64,000 nucleotides of DNA from Mordavella massiliensis (GTDB taxonomy: Bacteria; Bacillota; Clostridia; Lachnospirales; Lachnospiraceae), in the NCBI RefSeq assembly GCF_016902415.1, contig NZ_JACJLV010000005.1:27372-91371 (forward strand), given 5' to 3'. The notes beneath the pieces are model-generated. The model did not search any database. It had not been told where the DNA came from and saw only the letters and a list, made by a program, of their open reading frames with translations. Of this stretch, positions 44,320 through 53,225 are shown one piece after another (positions within the stretch are counted from its first letter, which is position 1; every line of letters starts with the position of its first letter). Made by a program: the position numbers and the translations under genes.

Positions 44320-44362
44320 TTTACTTTCCGCTTTTTGTCTGTTAAGATAAATTCGTTATCTT
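44320..44362 (+). promoter_or_regulatory. Promoter and overlapping hairpin upstream of the purine permease gene
   Basis: TTTACT (44320-44325) and TAAGAT (44343-44348) are 17 bp apart. A perfect stem AAGATAA/TTATCTT (44344-44350 with 44356-44362, loop ATTCG) covers the -10 and the predicted start site, like an operator. A purine riboswitch is not visible in the 200 bp before the gene. Confidence 0.45.
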
Positions 44363-44391
44363 TACGAATGAGCTTTCAAAAGGAGGAAAAC

Positions 44392-45771
44392 ATGTTAGAA
44401 AAAATATTCAAGCTGAAAGAAAACGGCACAGATGTGAAAACAGAAATCCTTGCCGGAGTCACTACGTTTATGACCATGGCCTATATCCTTGCCGTAAACC
44501 CCAGCATTTTAAGTGAGGCCGGTATGGACCAGGGGGCTGTATTTACCGCCACTGCGGTTGCCTCATTCCTTGGCACTCTCTTTATGGCCTTTTTTGCCAA
44601 TTATCCTTTTGCACTGGCGCCCGGCATGGGTCTCAACGCCTACTTTGCCTACACGGTAGTACTCGGTATGGGCTATAGCTGGCAGACAGCTCTGACAGCC
44701 GTATTCTGCGAAGGTATTATCTTCATTGTCCTGTCCTTAACCAATGTGCGGGAAGCCATCTTTAATGCGATCCCCAAGAATCTGAAATCAGCGGTCAGTG
44801 TCGGGATCGGTCTGTTTATTGCATTTATCGGTCTCCAGAATGCGAAGATCGTCATCGGCGGTTCTTCTCTGCTTCAGCTCTTCTCCATAGACGAATACAA
44901 CGCTCTGAACGGAGTCGAAGCAAGTTTCAGTGATGTGGGGATTACCGTACTTCTCGCGGTCATCGGTATTCTGATCACTGGATTTCTTGTGATCAAAAAT
45001 ATAAAGGGAAATATCCTCTGGGGAATCCTGATCACCTGGCTGCTTGGAATCCTCTGCCAGCTGACGGGGCTGTATCAGCCAAACGCAGAACTCGGGTTCT
45101 ACAGCCTGCTTCCGGATTTCAGCAACGGACTTGCTATCCCAAGCCTTTCCCCGATCTTTGGAAAGCTGGAATTTTCCGGAATCTTTTCTCTGGAATTCCT
45201 GGTTGTTATTTTTGCCTTTTTATTTGTAGATATCTTTGATACTCTGGGGACACTGATCGGCGTATCCACCAAAGCCAAAATGCTGGATGAGAACGGAAAG
45301 CTCCCGCGGATCAAAGGGGCTCTCATGGCGGACGCAGTTGCAACCACCGCCGGTGCAGTACTGGGAACTTCTACAGTCACTACTTTCGTAGAGAGCGCAT
45401 CCGGTGTGACCGAAGGCGGACGGACCGGTCTTACCTCTTTTACGACAGCTATCTTGTTCGGTATCGCGCTCCTCTTCTCACCGATCTTTCTGGCGATTCC
45501 TTCCTTTGCCACGGCTCCGGCCCTGGTAGTGGTTGGTTTCTATATGCTGACAAATGTAACAGATATCGACTTCAGTGATATTGCAGAGGCGCTTCCCTGC
45601 TACATCTGCATCATTGCCATGCCGTTCTTCTACAGTATCTCTGAAGGAATCTCCATGGGCGTGATCTCCTATGTCGTGCTGAATCTTCTCACCGGAAAGG
45701 CAAAAGGCCGGATCAGTATCCTGATGTATGTACTGGCGATACTGTTCGTGCTGAAATACCTGTTCCTGTAA
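44392..45771 (+). CDS. pbuG: NCS2 family purine (adenine/guanine/hypoxanthine) permease
   Basis: A 459-residue proton-coupled nucleobase importer with about 12-14 helices. AzgA/PbuG hallmarks are TEILAGVTTFMTMAYILAVNPSI, ALAPGMGLNAYFAY, DIFDTLGTLIGV and GTSTVTTFVESASGV. ATG 44392 follows AGGAGG by 5 nt. The gene stands alone between the divergent ABC cassette and a terminator. Which purine it prefers cannot be read from sequence. Confidence 0.93.
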   Translation: MLEKIFKLKENGTDVKTEILAGVTTFMTMAYILAVNPSILSEAGMDQGAVFTATAVASFLGTLFMAFFANYPFALAPGMGLNAYFAYTVVLGMGYSWQTALTAVFCEGIIFIVLSLTNVREAIFNAIPKNLKSAVSVGIGLFIAFIGLQNAKIVIGGSSLLQLFSIDEYNALNGVEASFSDVGITVLLAVIGILITGFLVIKNIKGNILWGILITWLLGILCQLTGLYQPNAELGFYSLLPDFSNGLAIPSLSPIFGKLEFSGIFSLEFLVVIFAFLFVDIFDTLGTLIGVSTKAKMLDENGKLPRIKGALMADAVATTAGAVLGTSTVTTFVESASGVTEGGRTGLTSFTTAILFGIALLFSPIFLAIPSFATAPALVVVGFYMLTNVTDIDFSDIAEALPCYICIIAMPFFYSISEGISMGVISYVVLNLLTGKAKGRISILMYVLAILFVLKYLFL

Positions 45772-45789
45772 AAGAATCTATTTCAGATC

Positions 45790-45848
45790 AAAAGCCTTCC
45801 ATGATGGTTGGATGTCATTTCTGTCCAACCCTCACAGAAGGCTTCTTT
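45790..45848. terminator. Two-stem terminator between pbuG and the his operon
   Basis: AAGCCTTC (45792-45799) pairs with GAAGGCTT (45837-45844) and an inner GGTTGGA/TCCAACC stem (45806-45812, 45824-45830) stacks within. A T-rich tail follows on plus and an A-rich flank on the left, so it can serve both converging genes. Confidence 0.85.
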
Positions 45849-45874
45849 TCTGTCATTTTGCCTGTTTTGGTATT

Positions 45875-47164
45875 TTATCTGTCTGCCAGTTCCCGGATAA
45901 TATCCTCCCAGCTGATCCCTTTTTCCACCATTAGCACCATGGCGTGATAAAGGAAGTCTGAAAGTTCATATTTTACTTCTTCCGGATTGGGGTTCTTTGC
46001 TGCGATCACGACTTCTGTCGCTTCCTCGCCGACTTTCTTTAAGATTTTATCAATCCCTTTGTCAAACAGATAATTGGTATAGGACCCTTCTTTGGGATTT
46101 TCTTTCCGGTCAAGGATCGTATTGTACACGGATTCAAAAATCTTTAACGGATTATTTTCATCATAGTCGGTACCAGCCAGCGGCTGGAAAAAGCAGGTCG
46201 GATTGCCGGTGTGACACGCTGCCCCCACCTGGTCCACCTTTGCCAGCAATGTATCCAGATCACAGTCAATGGTCAGGGACTTGACATACTGAAAATGTCC
46301 GCTGGTCTCTCCTTTGACCCAAAGGCTCTGGCGGCTTCTGCTGTAATATGTCATCCTGCCGGTCTTGATGGTCTGATTAAATGCTTCCTCGTTCATATAA
46401 GCCAGCATCAGTACCTCCTGGGTTTTATAATGCTGGACGATTACAGGGATCAGCTCCTGTTCATTGGTCTTAAACTGGGAAAACTCCATAATACTTTCAA
46501 AAGAGGTCATTTTAATATTCTGTTCGGAACATTTCTCTTTAAACGCATGAAAATCCATATCCGGGCGGCTGATATATCTGCCGGATAATCCCTTGACCCC
46601 GGGGGACTTAAGAATCTTAAACAGCTCTTTTTCCTCCTGTGTATCCGTGACGATCACACAGGGAATATCCGTAACATTCATGACAGAATCCAGATCCAGT
46701 CTGTGCATGAATACGATTTCTCCACAGCACTCTTCAATCAGATGCTGATGCTTAAACAACGCGTCAAAGTCCTGCAGAGAAACGGCGATTTTTTCCTTTC
46801 CAAACCGTTTCGCCGCATCCTCCATCAGTTTGGGGCTGTCCTGCCTGGAAAAATTAATGATCGCCCGTTTTGCCCCTGCGTACAGGATTTTTTTCACATC
46901 CTCCTGCCTTTTCACATTGCCTCCCGCAATCATGGGGATCCGGATGATCCGGTTAATCCGTTTCATCAGATCAATGGCTTCTTCATGTTCTTCATCGGAA
47001 TCTGAAAGGTCAAAAACAATCAGCTCATCCGCGCCGTGATCACTGTAATATTTTGCAAGCCCGATCACATCCTCTGCTATGAGCGTTTTGTCATCGAACC
47101 AGGTTACCGCCTTCCCTCCTGCGATCAGGATACAGGGAATCAGTCTTTTATAGCTAGCAGTCAT
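45875..47164 (-). CDS. hisI: HisIE with an N-terminal HisF-like pseudo-domain
   Basis: A 429-residue fusion. Residues 231-330 are phosphoribosyl-AMP cyclohydrolase (WVKGETSGH, metal residues D300-C-D302-L-D304, C317 and C324). Residues 340-429 are phosphoribosyl-ATP pyrophosphatase ([14 protein letters not shown]). Together they carry out steps 2 and 3 of histidine synthesis. Residues 1-225 resemble the HisF/HisA barrel ([24 protein letters not shown]), but the two catalytic Asp positions are Leu13 and Gln131, so this part should be inactive as a cyclase. Last gene of hisZ-G-D-B-IE. Confidence 0.9.
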   Translation of the reverse strand: MTASYKRLIPCILIAGGKAVTWFDDKTLIAEDVIGLAKYYSDHGADELIVFDLSDSDEEHEEAIDLMKRINRIIRIPMIAGGNVKRQEDVKKILYAGAKRAIINFSRQDSPKLMEDAAKRFGKEKIAVSLQDFDALFKHQHLIEECCGEIVFMHRLDLDSVMNVTDIPCVIVTDTQEEKELFKILKSPGVKGLSGRYISRPDMDFHAFKEKCSEQNIKMTSFESIMEFSQFKTNEQELIPVIVQHYKTQEVLMLAYMNEEAFNQTIKTGRMTYYSRSRQSLWVKGETSGHFQYVKSLTIDCDLDTLLAKVDQVGAACHTGNPTCFFQPLAGTDYDENNPLKIFESVYNTILDRKENPKEGSYTNYLFDKGIDKILKKVGEEATEVVIAAKNPNPEEVKYELSDFLYHAMVLMVEKGISWEDIIRELADR

Positions 47165-47203
47165 ATTTGATCTATCTCTCCTTTATCTCTGTCTGAGAAA
47201 CTC

Positions 47204-47791
47204 TTATAAGCTTCCTTTTGTGGTCCAGGCGCCCTGGATCCTGGGTTCCTCCTGTACCGCCATGTCAAGCGCTTTTCCAAAGCTTTTAAACAGCGCTTCC
47301 GCCATGTGATGGTTGTTGCCGCCGTCCAGGATCTTCACATGAAGGTTCATCATGGCATGACTGGACACAGCATAGAAAAATTCCCGGATCATTTCCGTGT
47401 CCAGTTCTCCCAGACGGGGTACTGTAAATGCCGCGTCATAATTAAGGTAAGCCCTGCCCGACAGATCTACCGCACACAGAGCCAGCGTCTCGTCCATAGG
47501 CAGGATACTGTGGCCATATCTCTTGATCCCGGCTTTATCTCCCAGTGCCTGGCAAAGTGCATCCCCCAGAACAATCCCCACATCTTCTACGGTGTGGTGG
47601 CAGTCTACCTCCAGGTCTCCTTTTACACTTATCTCCAGATCAAAAAGCCCGTGTCTTGCAAAACCATCCAGCATGTGATCCAAAAATCCTATCCCTGTAT
47701 GGATACTGGTTTTTCCGGATCCGTCCAGATTCAGGCTCATGGCAATCTCGGTTTCTTTCGTTTTCCTTTTACAAACCGCTGTTCTTTCCAT
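47204..47791 (-). CDS. hisB: Imidazoleglycerol-phosphate dehydratase HisB
   Basis: A 195-residue monofunctional HisB that dehydrates imidazole glycerol phosphate. The manganese-binding motifs are CHHTVEDVG and NHHMAEALFKSFG, with the expected GFLDHMLDGFARHG between. No phosphatase domain is fused. Gene order hisD-hisB-hisIE is as in other Lachnospiraceae operons, but hisH, hisA, hisF and hisC are missing here. Confidence 0.96.
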   Translation of the reverse strand: MERTAVCKRKTKETEIAMSLNLDGSGKTSIHTGIGFLDHMLDGFARHGLFDLEISVKGDLEVDCHHTVEDVGIVLGDALCQALGDKAGIKRYGHSILPMDETLALCAVDLSGRAYLNYDAAFTVPRLGELDTEMIREFFYAVSSHAMMNLHVKILDGGNNHHMAEALFKSFGKALDMAVQEEPRIQGAWTTKGSL

Positions 47792-47806
47792 GTGTTTTCA
47801 CCTCCG

Positions 47807-49099
47807 TTATTCCTCAAACCGCACGTGGATGGAATTGGCATGTGCGGTCAGCTGTTCTGCCTTTGCAAAGGCTTCGATATCTGTATGGATTGCTTCCAGC
47901 GCTTCCCTGGAATATGCGATAATACTGGATTTCTTAATGAAATCATCCACAGACAGGGGCGAGAAGAATTTTGCGGTGCCATTGGTAGGCAGTACATGAT
48001 TGGGGCCTGCAAAGTAATCTCCCAGCGGTTCGCTGGAATATTCCCCGATGAAAATAGCGCCTGCGTTGCGGATCCTTGTCATCACATCATAGGGATCTTT
48101 TGTCTGGATCTCCAGATGCTCGGACGCGATCTCATTTGCCGTCTCTATAGCCTCTTCCATGGTTTCTGCCACCAGGATATATCCGTAATGATCCAGGGAC
48201 TTCTTTATGATCTCCGCCCTTGATAATTCTTTTAAAAATCCGTCAATCTCTTCAGAAACTTTTTCTGCCAGTTCCATGCTGGTTGTCACCAGGATCGCGC
48301 TTGCCAGCTCGTCATGCTCTGCCTGAGACAAAAGATCCGCAGCCACATACCGCGGATTGGCAGTCTCATCGGCGATCACCAGGATCTCGCTTGGTCCTGC
48401 GATCGCATCAATACTTACATGGCCATATACCGCTTTTTTTGCAAGGGCCACATAGATATTGCCCGGTCCGACGATCTTATCCACTTTGGGAATACTTTCT
48501 GTTCCATAAGCCAGCGCGCCGATCGCCTGTGCTCCTCCCACTTTATAGATCACATCGGCGCCGGCTTCCTTTGCAGCCACCAGTGTATTTGGCGTGATTT
48601 TTCCATCTTTTCCCGGCGGAGTGACCATCACGATCTCGTCCACACCGGCCACTTTCGCAGGCACGATGTTCATCAGCACGGAGGAAGGATATACCGCCTT
48701 GCCGCCCGGTACATAGACGCCTACTCTCTGGAGGGAAGTTACTTTCTGTCCCAGAATGGTGCCGTCCGGCTGACTGTCAAACCAGCTTCTCTGAAGCTGC
48801 TTTTCGTGGTAGGACCGGATGTTTTCCAACGCTTTTTTGATCACCCGGATCAGTTCCGGATCAGCCGCCCGGTACGCTTCCTCAATCTCTTCTTCTGTCA
48901 CGCGGATCGAAGAAGCATCCACCTTTGCATGATCAAACTGGAAGGTATAGTCAAACAACGCCTGGTCCTTTTCCTCTCTGACACGGGCAAGGATGGCCTG
49001 AACCCGTTCTTCATATTCACGGTACTGATTCGGACTTCTCTTCAGAAGATCCTCCAGGATATTCTTTCTGGTATCTGCGTCCAGTTTTCTGATTCTCAT
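47807..49099 (-). CDS. hisD: Histidinol dehydrogenase HisD
   Basis: HisD oxidises histidinol to histidine in two NAD-dependent steps. The product (430 residues) has the family signatures AIAGPSEILVIADE, LLSQAEHDELA, ASEHLEI and YSSEPLGDYFAGPNHVLPT, with the zinc and catalytic histidines present. I place the start at ATG 49099; GTG 49108 in frame is an alternative, as neither has a clear ribosome site. Confidence 0.95.
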   Translation of the reverse strand: MRIRKLDADTRKNILEDLLKRSPNQYREYEERVQAILARVREEKDQALFDYTFQFDHAKVDASSIRVTEEEIEEAYRAADPELIRVIKKALENIRSYHEKQLQRSWFDSQPDGTILGQKVTSLQRVGVYVPGGKAVYPSSVLMNIVPAKVAGVDEIVMVTPPGKDGKITPNTLVAAKEAGADVIYKVGGAQAIGALAYGTESIPKVDKIVGPGNIYVALAKKAVYGHVSIDAIAGPSEILVIADETANPRYVAADLLSQAEHDELASAILVTTSMELAEKVSEEIDGFLKELSRAEIIKKSLDHYGYILVAETMEEAIETANEIASEHLEIQTKDPYDVMTRIRNAGAIFIGEYSSEPLGDYFAGPNHVLPTNGTAKFFSPLSVDDFIKKSSIIAYSREALEAIHTDIEAFAKAEQLTAHANSIHVRFEE

Positions 49100-49133
49100 A
49101 AATCTCACGCTCGCTTTCTTATCCTTTTGGGGA

Positions 49134-49775
49134 CTAAACTATTACATGGGCACGAAGCCTGGTCAGGATCTCCCGGATCCTGTCATTTTCCATCCGAAGA
49201 CTCACCGGATTGACGATCATCCTTGCCGACAGCGGGCAAACATCCTCTAACACCTCAAGCCCGTTTTCCTTCAATGTGGAGCCGGTCTCCACAATATCTA
49301 CGATAACCTCTGAAAGTCCGACGATCGGTGCAAGTTCGATCGAACCGTTCAGTTTGATGATCTCCACGGTCTGATGCTTGGTATTATAGAAATAATCTTT
49401 CGCAATGTTCGGATATTTGGTTGCCACACGGATCAATTCGTGGTGGGAAAGAAGGGGCGCAGCCTCCGATCTCCCGCAGACGCACATTCTGCATTTCCCA
49501 AATCCAAGATCCAGGACTTCATGGACTTTACGGCCTTCCTCCAGGATAATGTCTTTTCCGCTCACGCCGATATCCGCCGCCCCGTACTCCACATACGTCG
49601 GGACATCCGGCCCCTTGGCCAGGAAAAAACGCAGTTTCAGTTCTTCGTTGGTAAAGATTAGCCTCCGGGAATCTTTGTCCTGCATTTCTTCACAGCTGAT
49701 CCCGATCTTTTCCAGCAGTTCCATGGTCTGCTTTGCAAGGCGTCCTTTTGTCAGGGCAAATGTCAGGTATCTCAT
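49134..49775 (-). CDS. hisG: ATP phosphoribosyltransferase catalytic subunit HisG (short form)
   Basis: HisG joins ATP and PRPP in the first step of histidine synthesis. The 213-residue protein is the short form lacking the regulatory ACT-like domain and so depends on HisZ, encoded 3 bp upstream. Motifs: TFALTKGRLAKQ, YGAADIGVSGKD and the PRPP loop IVDIVETGSTLKENGL. Confidence 0.96.
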   Translation of the reverse strand: MRYLTFALTKGRLAKQTMELLEKIGISCEEMQDKDSRRLIFTNEELKLRFFLAKGPDVPTYVEYGAADIGVSGKDIILEEGRKVHEVLDLGFGKCRMCVCGRSEAAPLLSHHELIRVATKYPNIAKDYFYNTKHQTVEIIKLNGSIELAPIVGLSEVIVDIVETGSTLKENGLEVLEDVCPLSARMIVNPVSLRMENDRIREILTRLRAHVIV

Positions 49776-49778
49776 GTT

Positions 49779-51032
49779 TTAACTCCTATCTGTGCCATTC
49801 AGGGTCTTTTCTTCTCCGCTGACCAGATTGATCATGGTAATCTCTCCGGACTTTTTAATATAGATCAGATTCCCTGCATAATACTCTTTTCCATATTCCA
49901 CATACTGCTCCAGAAGTTTATCCTTTGCCTTCTTGATCAGTTCGATATTTTTCGCTTTGCTGCGAAAGTCTTTTGCAAGAGCAATCGCTTCTTTCTGGCG
50001 TCCTTCATCATAAAGGATCATCGTATTTTTTCTGGTATATAAGATACGGATCTTCTGACGGGTCAGTGCATTCATCAATTCATCAATAACAATTCCAACC
50101 CCGATGGATGCCGACTGTTTCCCGAACTTTTCGATCAGGTGGTCATAACGGCCTCCCTTTACGATCGCATCCCCGGTTCCATAAGTATAGCCGCGGAAAA
50201 TGATGCCTGTATAATATCCGTAGGTTCCCATCATACTCAGATCAAAGGTGACAAACTTCTCCACTCCGTACAGCTTCAGAAGATCATAAATTTTCTCCAG
50301 CCGCCGGAGGGCCATCACGCCTCTGGAATTGGGCGCAATATTTTTTGCCTTTTCCAGAATGTCAACACCGCCAAGAAGACCATTTAAGGAGGCAAATGCC
50401 TCTCTTGTGCTGCGCTTTACCTGAATGCTGTCCAGATATTCTTCCGCCCCGTAATAATTACGGTTAATGATCAGTTCGCGCACCCGTTCCTGCTCTTCTT
50501 CTTTTAAAGCAGCGTCTTCGATCAGGCTCTCGATAAAGGCCACATTGCTGACTGTCAGCTGAAATTCCTTCAGACCGATCGTAAGCATAGACTCGATCAC
50601 CAGCGCCAGCATTTCTGCATCCGCTTCCGCCGAATCATCGCCCAGAAGCTCCGCTCCCATCTGCGTCGATTCTTTCAGGCGTCCCTGATAGCTGGAATGA
50701 TTGACAAAGGTGCTGCCTGTATAACAAAGCCGGATCGGCAGTGTTTCCTCCTGAAAAAGAGTTGCAGCCGCCCGGGCGATCGACGGGGTAAAATCCGGCC
50801 GAAGCACCAGGGTGTTGCCTTCTTTATCAAAAAATTTATACAGTTCTCTGGATGAAATGGTTCCGATCTCTTTGCGGAACACGTCAAAATACTCAAATGT
50901 CGGCGTCTGGATGTCATGATATCCGTACAGATGGAATACTTTCTTTAACCTTGCTTCCAGCGCAAGCTTTTTCCCGCACTCTACGTTATAAATATCCCGG
51001 ACACCCTCTGGTGTATGCAGTAATTTTTTCAT
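49779..51032 (-). CDS. hisZ: ATP phosphoribosyltransferase regulatory subunit HisZ
   Basis: HisZ is a histidyl-tRNA synthetase paralogue that activates short HisG and senses histidine. The 417-residue protein has class II synthetase motifs LVLRPDFTPSIARAA and a glycine-rich GIVIDELMNAL but no anticodon domain pattern of HisS. The first gene of the his operon, with a perfect promoter upstream. No T-box leader or attenuator is visible in the 66 bp before it. Confidence 0.93.
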   Translation of the reverse strand: MKKLLHTPEGVRDIYNVECGKKLALEARLKKVFHLYGYHDIQTPTFEYFDVFRKEIGTISSRELYKFFDKEGNTLVLRPDFTPSIARAAATLFQEETLPIRLCYTGSTFVNHSSYQGRLKESTQMGAELLGDDSAEADAEMLALVIESMLTIGLKEFQLTVSNVAFIESLIEDAALKEEEQERVRELIINRNYYGAEEYLDSIQVKRSTREAFASLNGLLGGVDILEKAKNIAPNSRGVMALRRLEKIYDLLKLYGVEKFVTFDLSMMGTYGYYTGIIFRGYTYGTGDAIVKGGRYDHLIEKFGKQSASIGVGIVIDELMNALTRQKIRILYTRKNTMILYDEGRQKEAIALAKDFRSKAKNIELIKKAKDKLLEQYVEYGKEYYAGNLIYIKKSGEITMINLVSGEEKTLNGTDRS

Positions 51033-51083
51033 AGCTCCTCCGTTACTTTAGCGTGCTACTGTATTAAATCTACAGACTCTTGA

Positions 51084-51112
51084 ATTATAAGCATTTTCCT
51101 ATTCATTGTCAA
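51084..51112 (-). promoter_or_regulatory. Consensus promoter of the his operon
   Basis: On the minus strand TTGACA (51107-51112) and TATAAT (51084-51089) are exactly 17 bp apart. The -35 lies inside the last codons of recU. Confidence 0.9.
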
Positions 51113-51647
51113 GTTGATCCCGCATCGACAGGTCCAGATTCAGCGCGTCAAGATACGGGATATAGTATCCTCTCTTAAAATCCAGAAAAAATCTCGGATC
51201 CAGTTCATCCAGGCGAAAACTCTTGCGCCCGCCTTCTTCCGCCCGCCTCCAGAAACGATACAGTTCCTGGAACCGGAGATAATAAAGCTGGTTTCTTGCA
51301 GCGTAATAGATCAGGATAAACGCTACCCCGTCCTGGCGTTCAAAGGCTTCCATAAAACGGACCTGATGTTCATGGATATTCTGTAACGGAAAGGTATCCG
51401 CCACACATTCCTTGGCGTCAAAACACACCGGGATCCCCTGTACCGCCCCGATATAGTCTACCGTACTTCTCTGATCAAAATAGGCAAGCGTGATCTGCCT
51501 GTGCTCTTTATCCATCTTCACCGGGGTTATAGGCGTAGGGATCTTCTGCATCAGCGCAAGCCCCTTCTCCTGATACCATTCATTGGTACGGTTGACCATT
51601 TCTTCTAATGTGGAACCTCTAAGGCCTCTTGAATTCCATGTTGCCAT
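51099..51647 (-). CDS. recU: Holliday junction resolvase RecU
   Basis: RecU cleaves four-way junctions in recombination repair of Gram-positive bacteria. The 182-residue product has the RGSTLEEMVNRTNEWY start and the active-site core STVDYIG...CFDAKE (D64, D77, E80). ATG 51647 follows AAAGGAGA by 5 nt; a longer frame upstream lies inside the pseudouridine synthase gene. In Bacillus recU adjoins ponA, which is not seen here. Confidence 0.92.
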   Translation of the reverse strand: MATWNSRGLRGSTLEEMVNRTNEWYQEKGLALMQKIPTPITPVKMDKEHRQITLAYFDQRSTVDYIGAVQGIPVCFDAKECVADTFPLQNIHEHQVRFMEAFERQDGVAFILIYYAARNQLYYLRFQELYRFWRRAEEGGRKSFRLDELDPRFFLDFKRGYYIPYLDALNLDLSMRDQLDNE

Positions 51648-52609
51648 GATGTCTCCTTTATGATCTTCCAAAATTCTTCCGGCACCGCTGCAGTATACGT
51701 TTTTCCCGATACCGCCGCAAGCGGTCCTTCTGTCACAGGGAACGTAAGAGTTGCAGCGTGTAAAAGCTGCGAACAGACCCTGTATTTCTTCCGGTAGTAT
51801 GCATTCCATTTCAGATCCCCGTACTTGGGGTCTCCCAGGATCGGATGTCCGATGGAGGAAAGGTGCGCGCGGATCTGATGGGTCTTTCCTGTGATCAGAT
51901 GAACATTTAAAAGTGTCATCTCCTCATTCCAGGCGACAGGCCGGTAGGCTGTCCTGATCAAAGCTCCGTTATCTTCACCGATGGTCACTTGATTGGTCCG
52001 GCTGTCTTTGGAAAGCGTGCCGCTGATATATCCGCTCTTCCTGATCTGTCCCTTTACGATACAGAGATACCTCTTCTCTATCGTCCGGTCATGGAACATC
52101 TGTCCCAGCGTCTGCAGCGCAGCCACGGTCTTTCCGGCTGCCACAAGCCCGCTGGTATTCCGGTCCAGCCGGTTGCCGATCCCCGGATGAAAGGTATGCA
52201 GTTCCACTGGAGTCATCTGGCCGCTGTTAAGAAGATAAGCCGTGATCACATCTACCAGGGACAGATCCGATTCTTTTGCCTTTTGTGACAGCATCCCGGA
52301 AGGTTTATTGACCAGCAGGATCTGAGGATCCTCATAGATAATATCCAGAACCGGCGCCTTCCCTTTTGGAACGGAAGGTTTTGAGTTCTGTCCGGAAAAT
52401 TTTGCGATCGTCTCATCCGAGAGAAACAACTGGATCCTGTCTCCGCAGACCAGCTTTTCCTTTCCTTCCGCCTTTTTGCCATTTAATACGATATTTTTCT
52501 TTCGAAGCATTTTATAAAAGAAGCTTGCCGGAGCATCTTTTAAATACTTTTTTAAAAATTTATCCATTCTCTGTCCGGCATCTTTTTCATTCACCAATAT
52601 TTCTTTCAT
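51605..52609 (-). CDS. RluA/RluC-type pseudouridine synthase
   Basis: A 334-residue enzyme with an S4 domain at the N-terminus (QRMDKFLKKYLKDAPASFFYK) and catalytic core GNRLDRNTSGLVAAG holding the Asp. It would isomerise uridines in 23S rRNA; which positions cannot be told. Start ATG 52609 after AAAGGA. The last 43 bp overlap recU, suggesting coupled expression. Confidence 0.9.
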   Translation of the reverse strand: MKEILVNEKDAGQRMDKFLKKYLKDAPASFFYKMLRKKNIVLNGKKAEGKEKLVCGDRIQLFLSDETIAKFSGQNSKPSVPKGKAPVLDIIYEDPQILLVNKPSGMLSQKAKESDLSLVDVITAYLLNSGQMTPVELHTFHPGIGNRLDRNTSGLVAAGKTVAALQTLGQMFHDRTIEKRYLCIVKGQIRKSGYISGTLSKDSRTNQVTIGEDNGALIRTAYRPVAWNEEMTLLNVHLITGKTHQIRAHLSSIGHPILGDPKYGDLKWNAYYRKKYRVCSQLLHAATLTFPVTEGPLAAVSGKTYTAAVPEEFWKIIKETSWQHGIQEALEVPH

Positions 52610-52636
52610 AGTAGTCCTTTTCAGAAACACTTATTG

Positions 52637-53209
52637 CTACATGGAAATGCTGTATAGAATCTTTCTGACAGCCTGATCCCGACGCTTGTCCGGCTTCTGT
52701 ACCGCGGCGATGTTGCCCATTCCTTCCACACGGGCCAGAAATGCCTGATAATCATGAAAAATCTTTACCGTCATCTTATCATACCGCTGGTTTTTCAAAG
52801 TCGTTTTGATATACCGCGCCAGAATGGTTTCATCCGTCTTCGGATTCGATGTAAACCCGCATACCACATGGCCGCTGATCACCACCGCTTCCACAGACAT
52901 GACCTTCTCTGTACTGGTAATGATCAGGTCATAGGCCCTGGTAAGAAGACCGGCCTTCTCTTCCAGCTCCTTGTATTTTTCCGGATCAATACTCTTGTAT
53001 GGCGCCATCGTGATAAATTCCACCAGCATCTTTGTAGCCGGCAGGCAGCCGACTGCCGCCGCCACGGTAAAAAGATTCATTCTGCTTCCTGTCTGCATAT
53101 AGCCCAGGATAAATACCGCCGCAACAATCGCGAACTCTGCCACCGCCAGCATAAGATACCTGAGTTTTCTGGCCTTGATATATCCCGGCTGTCCTTTTTC
53201 CAGTTTCAT
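52637..53209 (-). CDS. Conserved two-helix membrane protein of unknown function
   Basis: A 190-residue protein with a basic N-terminus, two hydrophobic helices at about 17-37 and 45-65 (LMLAVAEFAIVAAVFILGYM, FTVAAAVGCLPATKMLVEFI) and a soluble C-terminal domain of about 120 residues with EKAGLLTRAYDLIITSTEKVMSV. No catalytic motif is recognised. It sits among rRNA-modification genes, between an SDR and a pseudouridine synthase, and is probably cotranscribed with them. Confidence 0.8.
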   Translation of the reverse strand: MKLEKGQPGYIKARKLRYLMLAVAEFAIVAAVFILGYMQTGSRMNLFTVAAAVGCLPATKMLVEFITMAPYKSIDPEKYKELEEKAGLLTRAYDLIITSTEKVMSVEAVVISGHVVCGFTSNPKTDETILARYIKTTLKNQRYDKMTVKIFHDYQAFLARVEGMGNIAAVQKPDKRRDQAVRKILYSISM

Positions 53210-53225
53210 GATCTACTCTCCCCTT

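Noticed and set aside
44220..44391. Purine riboswitch upstream of pbuG
   Set aside because: The conserved three-way junction core was looked for and not found.
48314..49213. 299-codon plus-strand ORF
   Set aside because: Antisense to hisD, a certain gene. No ribosome site and no recognisable motif.
51033..51098. T-box leader upstream of hisZ
   Set aside because: Only about 50 nt lie between the promoter and the start; no T-box sequence.
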